Shown piece by piece: positions 58,750-64,000 of a stretch of 64,000 nt of DNA. Made by a program: the position numbers and the translations under genes. The notes under the pieces are model-generated. The model searched no databases and was not told where the DNA came from. It was given only the letters and a program-made list of their open reading frames with translations. How positions within the stretch are numbered: position 1 is the stretch's first letter; each line of letters begins with the position of its first letter. The stretch is taken from assembly GCA_905221605.1 (NCBI GenBank), contig CAJNDS010002386.1, positions 62,001 through 126,000 of the forward strand, written 5' to 3'. The stretch comes from Symbiodinium natans (Eukaryota > Sar > Dinophyceae > Suessiales > Symbiodiniaceae).

Positions 58750-59134
58750 TCTCTCTCCCTCTCTCCCTCTCTCCCTCTCTCCCTCTCTCCCACTCTCCCT
58801 CTCTCCCTCTCTCCCTCTCTCCCCTCTCTCCTCCTCTCTCTCCTCTCTCCCTCTCTCCCTCTCTCCCTCTCTCCTCTCTCCCTCTCTCCCTCTCTCCCTC
58901 TCTCCCTCTCTCCCCCTCTCCCTCCCTCACTCTCCCTCTCTCCCTCTCTCCCTCTCTCCCTCTCTCCCTCTCTCCCTCTCTCCCACTCTCCCCTCTCTCC
59001 CTCTCTCCCTCTCTCCCCCTCTCTCCCTCTCTCTCTCCTCTCTCCCTCTCTCCTCTCCCTCTCTCCTTCTCTCCCTCTCTCCCTCTCTCCCTCTCTCCCT
59101 CTCTCCGTCTCGCTCCGCCTCTCTGTCTCTCTCC
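58750..59134. repeat. CTCTCCCT satellite-like tract, about 385 bp
   Basis: Nearly pure pyrimidine on the plus strand, built on an 8-bp CTCTCCCT unit with CTCTCC and CTCTCCCA variants. It yields a 255-codon Ser/Leu/Pro frame on plus and Arg/Glu/Gly frames of over 200 codons on minus; these are repeat artefacts. Confidence 0.95.
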
Positions 59135-59391
59135 TTGTGCACGGCCTGCGGCTGTGGGAGCAGCTGCGGCTGAAAGCCACCTTGCCTTTCTTGAAGCACA
59201 ACAGCACGCCCCTATAAAACAAAAAGATAAAGGGCGTGAATGAACAACGAAGTGAATAGAATGAGCGTAGCTTTGCAAGGATCATTGCCCGCGAGAATAA
59301 GCGAAGTTATGAACGAAGTGCGGGATTTAATGTACAAGCCAAATAGTATTATTCCGGAAGCTATAAGATAATAGTGTTGTGCCCCCGTGAG

Positions 59392-59953
59392 CTATGATTC
59401 AATAATTTCCACATCTTTTTCCTTGTGCAAATTAAAGGGTGCAACGTATGCCCGCGTATTGCACATATCCTTGTCGAGGCCTCTCGAGACCTCAGGAAAG
59501 TGGTCCCAGTTCGCTAGCTCTACCATCCTCTGTACCAGGACACCCGTTCTCCCTAAGCCAGTCACAACCTCACCCCCAATGTCCCTCAAAACCGCTTCCG
59601 ATATGCCCAGCTGCTCAAGTTTCTGCTCCGCGGTCAGGGTTGCAGCCTGGGAATATGCAAGTGTGCGAGTCCCTGACAAGGTTGGGATGTTGCCTTTGGC
59701 CCTCATTCAGTGCTGCAATCTGCGGCAATCTGCGGCATCTGCGGCACGAGCAAGGCGATGTCCCTGAGAGACCGGCTGCTTCCTCGCACAGCTCCGTGAT
59801 GCTAGGACAGAGCAGGCATCGCACCTGACAGTTGGATAGCTTCATGATGCTGACGTGCCATATGAACCGAGCGTCTTTCCAGATTCTAGAAAAACGTACA
59901 ATTGCGAGTGCGCCGAACCCCGCCAAAGCGACGACCCTGGCAAAATCTGGCAA
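59392..59953 (-). CDS. Unknown protein, two exons in phase
   Basis: The upstream exon (about 59953-59825) reads PDFARVVALAGFGALAIVRF then SRIWKDARFIWHVSIMKLSN CQ, with one hydrophobic helix, and ends at a GT donor (CTGTCAG before GTGCGA). After a 178-nt intron ending TTCCCAG, the terminal exon (59646-59392) reads AATLTAEQKLEQLGISEAVL, RDIGGEVVTGLGRTGVLVQR, MVELANWDHFPEVSRGLDKD and a charged C-terminus ending EKDVEIIES, stop. The phases match (0/0). Nothing in it is recognised. The N-terminal helix could be a membrane anchor or targeting signal. A short 9-bp repeat (CTGCGGCAA/CTGCGGCAT) lies in the intron at 59711-59747. Confidence 0.5.
59711..59747. repeat. 9-bp repeat in an intron
   Basis: Units ATCTGCGGC(A) in about four copies inside the intron of the two-exon unknown gene. 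Confidence 0.7.
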
Positions 59954-59959
59954 ATCGCC

Positions 59960-61400
59960 ACACGGCCGAGGCGGGCTCCGTCCGGCCGCTCAGCGAGCGA
60001 GTCTGGCGCAGAGCGCTGGCCGCGCACGCGAGGCACAGGTCGTGGCCTCGCGCGCAGAATAGCCGAGCCCCAGAACAAAGGGGTCACTAAAAGACTACTC
60101 TAGCTAGTAATCTAATAGTCAAGGCATGTCCAGCTAAGCTCCTGACCGCAAGAGAGGACCAGAGCGTCCACAAGAACATTCCCACACCTGAGGGCGGCAA
60201 GATGCATCAAGGATAGGTGCCAACTTCAGTAGAATTGTTTGATGCATCAAGATCAATGTGAAAAGTCAAGAGGTTGCGCTACAGAATACTGAGGACATCA
60301 ACCAAGATGACGGTTCAAAAAACGGCGGTGGATTGGCAACCTTCTTGATAGAGGCAGCTCATGCTCGGGACATCTCGGGACGCTGCTCTGCACATCGCGA
60401 CGGCCTCAGGGAGATGTCTAAAGATCCTGGTTGGCTTGGAGCCTCTTTGGGCACATGACTTTTTGCACGCATATCAGTTACTCCCAGTCGGCACAGCACA
60501 ACATGGCTAATTGTTGGGAAGAAAGAAGCCTTGAATAGCAAATCCTTTTCTGGTGCCATGTGAACTTGGAAGCTTGAGGATCCGGCGGCTCGCCACGCGG
60601 GTAGTTTACAGGGGTGGCAGCAATCGCCATCGCATCCTGGCTAAGAAGAACGCTTTTGACACACGGGAACACACAGGATCAGCTCAGGTCAGGGAAATCG
60701 AGCAGCGCCCGACTGTTTGGGAGACCTAGGGAAAAACATCTCGGGGACAGCACAGCGCCTACGGCGTGTTCTTTTCTCTGCCCAACACGAGCAAACCCCC
60801 TCGAATGCTGCAGTACGGAAAAACCGTCACACCGCTCAACATGTAAGAACCCGGCATTTCAGCAGCGCGTCACTTTGACTCGTCTGCATTGCGATATAAT
60901 GAAGGGCGGCGTGCACTGAGACCGTGAGTAGGGATACAGCTTGATGAGAAAGACCATGCCCATTTTTTGGCTGAGTTCAAAGTTTACTGTCTCTTTCCGA
61001 CTCTTTCCTGTCACGTCAGTGCGTGTGCTACCAGGTGGAAAAGGACGGACATGGCTTAATCTCTGGTGCAGTGATGCCATAGCGGCCGGCTCTTGATTTT
61101 GGAGTCGAGGATGTCCAGGCAGTTCGTTTTCACCATGTCACATCGTCACGTTGAAGTGTCGAGTGCGGAAGCCCATCAAACGCTTAAACCAGCAAAAGCT
61201 GCAGGACCTGAAGGGGGTTACAACTTTGACGATATGGAATCTTACGATTGCAATCCATGGCAATCCAAACCTGCGGCCGCCTATGGAGCAGGGCATCTGC
61301 CATCACTTGTCTCGGCTTGCATACATTCCTAGATCTGACACTTTGCTTGACCAATCGCTGCTGGCGCCAGTCAGCCTTCTCAAGGATCGGGCAAACGTCC
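59960..61400. other. No supported gene
   Basis: A GC-rich block at 59960-60065 is open on both strands and may hold the 5' end of the neighbouring minus-strand gene. The rest shows only short frames. Confidence 0.4.
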
Positions 61401-61419
61401 CATCTTTTCGACTCTTCGA

Positions 61420-63200
61420 TTCCACGCGTCTCCATTAAATGCGGTGAAACATCATCGCAATGGCCAGAGGCTCGCGACTCTTCAGCATCTGTGAATATGG
61501 GAACGTTGGTTTGCACTGCCCCTCTCATGAACGAAGCAAGCAGCCTATTGCAGCATCTTTCCGCAAGTCTCGGATCCGCGGCTTCTTCACGTGTCTTCGT
61601 CTGGAGGTCATTGGTGTGTCGAGCGCCGACACAGAATTCGCAAAACGTACCCATATACGCAATGTTCAATTAGGATTCTGTCACCAGTCGGGAAGGACGG
61701 TGTGATGGCACTTGCAGCCGACACATATTCAAAGCAGCTACGGTGCCTGTGCAAGAGCCGGCAGAGGGGCCTGAGATGGCCTGAGGCAGTCCACCAGAAT
61801 GGAAGCAACACTTGCTGGCACTTCCCATTCGTTGTCATTCGTTCACAATACACGAGGTCGGCATGGCTCGTTGGCCGCCGAACGCTCATTTTCACTAGGA
61901 TTACTTCGGAAGGACATGGGTCAATTGGAAAAGGCCCCCCACGCGTACCTTTTATTCGAAACATCAACCAGGTACAGTAAGGCCTCGAGGCCATCTGTGA
62001 CCCAGAGAATTGCAAACCACAACGATGCAAAGCCCTCCCCTGGTCGCAGCATTGCAACGTGCGATTCCGTGCGATGGCATGGGCTCAGACGTGACTGCCA
62101 GGAGCACTGCATCAAGCGTACACCTGATCGGGCAAGCTCATGGTTCAAGAGGTTGCTGTGCGACGGCCCACGATCGGAGCATGGGGCTGCGAGGGGATGC
62201 GGCTTGCGCAGGGGGCGAGGGCGGCGCTCCCCTAAAGCCGGAGCAAAGGCTTGACAACCTTGCAGATGCCACAAACAATGACAAAGTGTTGGGTTCTTGT
62301 GGGGAATGGCCCAGGGGAAGGTAAGCAAGTGAGTTTCACTTGGGATGCCGAGCTTCTGAGAGAATGGCTCAAAGAAAGCACGCTGTGATGGTGCAGGCTG
62401 GTCCTTTCTCAAACAGCGGTTGTGGTGTCTGCAGTGAGAGACCCAGCAGCTCGATCATGGAAGCAAGCACGACTGCATCAACACTGGCGCTGTATGGCGC
62501 TGTCTCCTTTCACGCTACACAAGGGTCGGCATGGCTGGCCTCCGAACACGCATTTCAATTAGGACTCCTTCGGCATGACTTCAAGCATGCTGAGTTTCGG
62601 GGCCACGAACTTGAGAACACGTTTTGAACTCGGACTCTCGAAAAGGGCCCTGCCGGTCTGCTTGGGGCTGTGAATGATAGCAACAGTAGCGAAACATCAT
62701 GTTGCCCCAAAACGACCCACGTTGCCAAGGCTTCGGCAACAAGCGATGGATATGGATTGCAACAGGGACGGGCCAACATATTGACAACCAGAGAACGTGT
62801 TCAGATTCGAAGGCACGGGTGGCCGTTGAACGGGACTGAAACTCTGGAACACTTCGGCCATCATCCGACTCGAGGCCAAGCTGAAGCTTAGCTTTTCATG
62901 GCTTTCAACCGGCTTCGGAACATACTGTACTGCAAACGCGCACACACACACACACACACACACAAACGTGCACACGCGAACACACAGAACTCTTGCGTGG
63001 GACTCGCTGATACCGACACCTGGGCGATGTGGCTACAACATGCCGTCCTGCATGTACAGGAAAGCAGGAGAGATCAGCGCACTCCACATGACTTCCCCTG
63101 GTCGCAGCATTGCGAGATGCGATGTGGTGCTTCCGTCCCAGGCTGATCCATTTTCAACAAGAGGTAGTGGTGTCTGCAGTGAGGTCGCCATGGCTCGTTG
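61420..63200. repeat. Diverged dispersed repeat family, several copies
   Basis: The same words recur in this 1.8-kb stretch: CCCTGGTCGCAGCATTGC at about 62039 and 63099; GTCGGCATGGCT followed by CCGAACRCKCATTT at about 61857 and 62525; TAGGAYTMCTTCGG at about 61898 and 62562, with a looser TTAGGATTCTG at 61671; GGTGTCTGCAGTGAG at about 62425 and 63168; and GGAAGCAASAC at about 61801 and 62460. Order and spacing vary, so this is a degenerate cluster of related elements. Minus-strand frames share HVAMLRPGEG / HLAMLRPGEV. Confidence 0.5.
62941..62964. repeat. (CA)n microsatellite
   Basis: About 12 CA dinucleotides. Confidence 0.95.
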
Positions 63201-63855
63201 GCATCCTTGACCTCCGAGCCCAAAGTTGGAAGCAGATGCGGAAGCATGTCGTTGCGGATGGAAGCTGGAGTTTGGATGGAGCTCCAAAAGCTGAACACTT
63301 CTCAGGTCCTCTTGGGTTCTTGCAGTATCTTGCAGTCAGATATAACTTCGACCCCCCGAACGCGGCTTCCGCTTCTTGCAACGCCTGCGCCTGCGGATGC
63401 AGTGCTGGATGCAGCGTCGAATGTCCCAAAGTGGTCAGTGTCCTGAAGCTGCCTCGTCCAGCACAAAGGCATCTGGCAACCAGGGCCAGCCGCACATGCT
63501 TAGGTGCAAGGGATTCCAAAAGGCTCCGTGGGATAGCAAAGGCCACATCGAGCGAGGTGATGCTGATGCTCCTGCAGTCCATGCTCACGATGACGCGGAT
63601 TTCGAGGCCGCAAGTCGCCAGCCGCATCGCGAGGGTCCAGGCAACTGTTGCTCCGAAACTCTGGCCGCACAGGATTAAATCCTTGCCATGCCCCGAAAGG
63701 CGCATGGCAGATGTCAGCAGAGCGCATGGGCTCCCTGCGCGTAACGACTCTTCCACAGGGGCCACCCTGCAAACAGTAGTCTCTAAAAGTTCCATAGAGC
63801 TTCTGAACTCGTTGGCGACGACGCGGAAGCCACCATGGAGCATCATGCGTGGAAG
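63154..63855 (-). CDS. Thioesterase-like alpha/beta-hydrolase exon
   Basis: The minus frame contains GKDLILCGQSFGATVAWTLA followed by MRLATCGLEIRVIVSMDCRS. GQSFG (Ser-63 counting from the Met at 63846) is the nucleophile elbow G-x-S-x-G, and the strand ending in MDCRS fits the following beta-strand with its acidic residue, as in type II thioesterases and the release domains of polyketide or nonribosomal peptide synthases. Upstream, MLHGGFRVVANEF recalls the HGG/PPxGG loop that opens these domains. The catalytic His expected near the C-terminus is not obvious, so the second half of the frame is probably intron or diverged. It may be the end of a larger gene extending past the window edge at 64000. 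The substrate is unknown. Confidence 0.5.
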   Translation of the reverse strand, partial: LPRMMLHGGFRVVANEFRSSMELLETTVCRVAPVEESLRAGSPCALLTSAMRLSGHGKDLILCGQSFGATVAWTLAMRLATCGLEIRVIVSMDCRSISITSLDVAFAIPRSLLESLAPKHVRLALVARCLCAGRGSFRTLTTLGHSTLHPALHPQAQALQEAEAAFGGSKLYLTARYCKNPRGPEKCSAFGAPSKLQLPSATTCFRICFQLWARRSRMPTSHGDLTADTTTSC

Positions 63856-64000
63856 TTCGGTATGTGCTCTGGCGAGACTTGTTCAGGAGGGGCCTGACTG
63901 GAGGCAAACTGAGTGTTGGTAAGGGTTGCGCGAAGGCGCGTGTAGAAGCGCGAAGCTCCCCAAAGGGGAAAGGAGGGAAACGGGATTGCACAACTTTGAG
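63856..64000. other. Window edge, upstream of thioesterase exon
   Basis: It should contain the acceptor or upstream exon of the thioesterase-like gene. A competing minus frame (63500-63991) starts here but shows no motif. Confidence 0.3.

Noticed and set aside
58450-59285. Open frames of over 200 codons on both strands
   Set aside because: They are translations of the CTCTCCCT tract; amino-acid composition is only Ser/Leu/Pro or Arg/Glu/Gly.
1-64000. tRNA, rRNA, spliced-leader genes or relic spliced-leader sequence
   Set aside because: I looked for tRNA B boxes, rRNA-like blocks and the 22-nt dinoflagellate leader by eye and found no convincing match; short or diverged copies could be missed.

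Overview
This window looks like nuclear DNA of a dinoflagellate, most likely a Symbiodiniaceae-type alga. Base composition is near 50% GC. Real coding sequence is sparse and broken into short exons. Many introns fit only if the 5' splice site is GC or GA as well as GT. Exon ends often share a short AG/AGG repeat. Several protein types are typical of these genomes (CCCH zinc fingers, a Mei2-type RRM, a Cys-rich protist protein). There are many low-complexity tracts and TTTAGGG-like repeats. I saw no bacterial operons, rRNA, convincing tRNA or CRISPR. Most open frames over 60 codons are chance; genes had to be rebuilt from conserved motifs plus splice signals and reading phase.

Layout. 1-5.1 kb: no gene; a repeat present in direct and inverted copies (0.75-1.4 kb). 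5.1-7.8 kb (-): a DUF1295/steroid 5-alpha-reductase-like membrane enzyme in seven exons. 9.5-11.7 kb (-): a Val-Gln-Ala/Val-Pro-Ala repeat exon and a large Cys-rich exon of a conserved protist-type protein. 15.9-16.3 kb (-): a CCCH zinc finger split by an intron. 17.9-22.6 kb (-): a coiled-coil protein built from many 21-72 nt exons, nearly all in phase 0. 25-33.9 kb (-): scattered candidate exons of unknown genes. 34.0-35.1 kb (-): a pyridoxamine-phosphate-oxidase-like (PF12900 type) flavin-binding protein. 36.4-41.9 kb: weaker candidate exons, all on the + strand. 42.7-53.3 kb (-): candidate exons, a Mei2-like RRM, a second CCCH zinc-finger gene with four exons, and a three-exon unknown. 59.4-59.95 kb (-): a two-exon unknown. 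61-63.3 kb: diverged dispersed repeats. 63.2-63.85 kb (-): a thioesterase/alpha-beta-hydrolase exon near the window edge.

The best genes are nearly all on the minus strand, with one apparent plus-strand island at 36-42 kb. This fits the unidirectional gene blocks known from dinoflagellates. The genes share no obvious pathway; two or three are RNA-binding types and two are metabolic enzymes. The most unusual items are the micro-exon coiled-coil gene, the intron ends flanked by direct repeats (up to 8 bp), and telomere-like repeats inside an intron.
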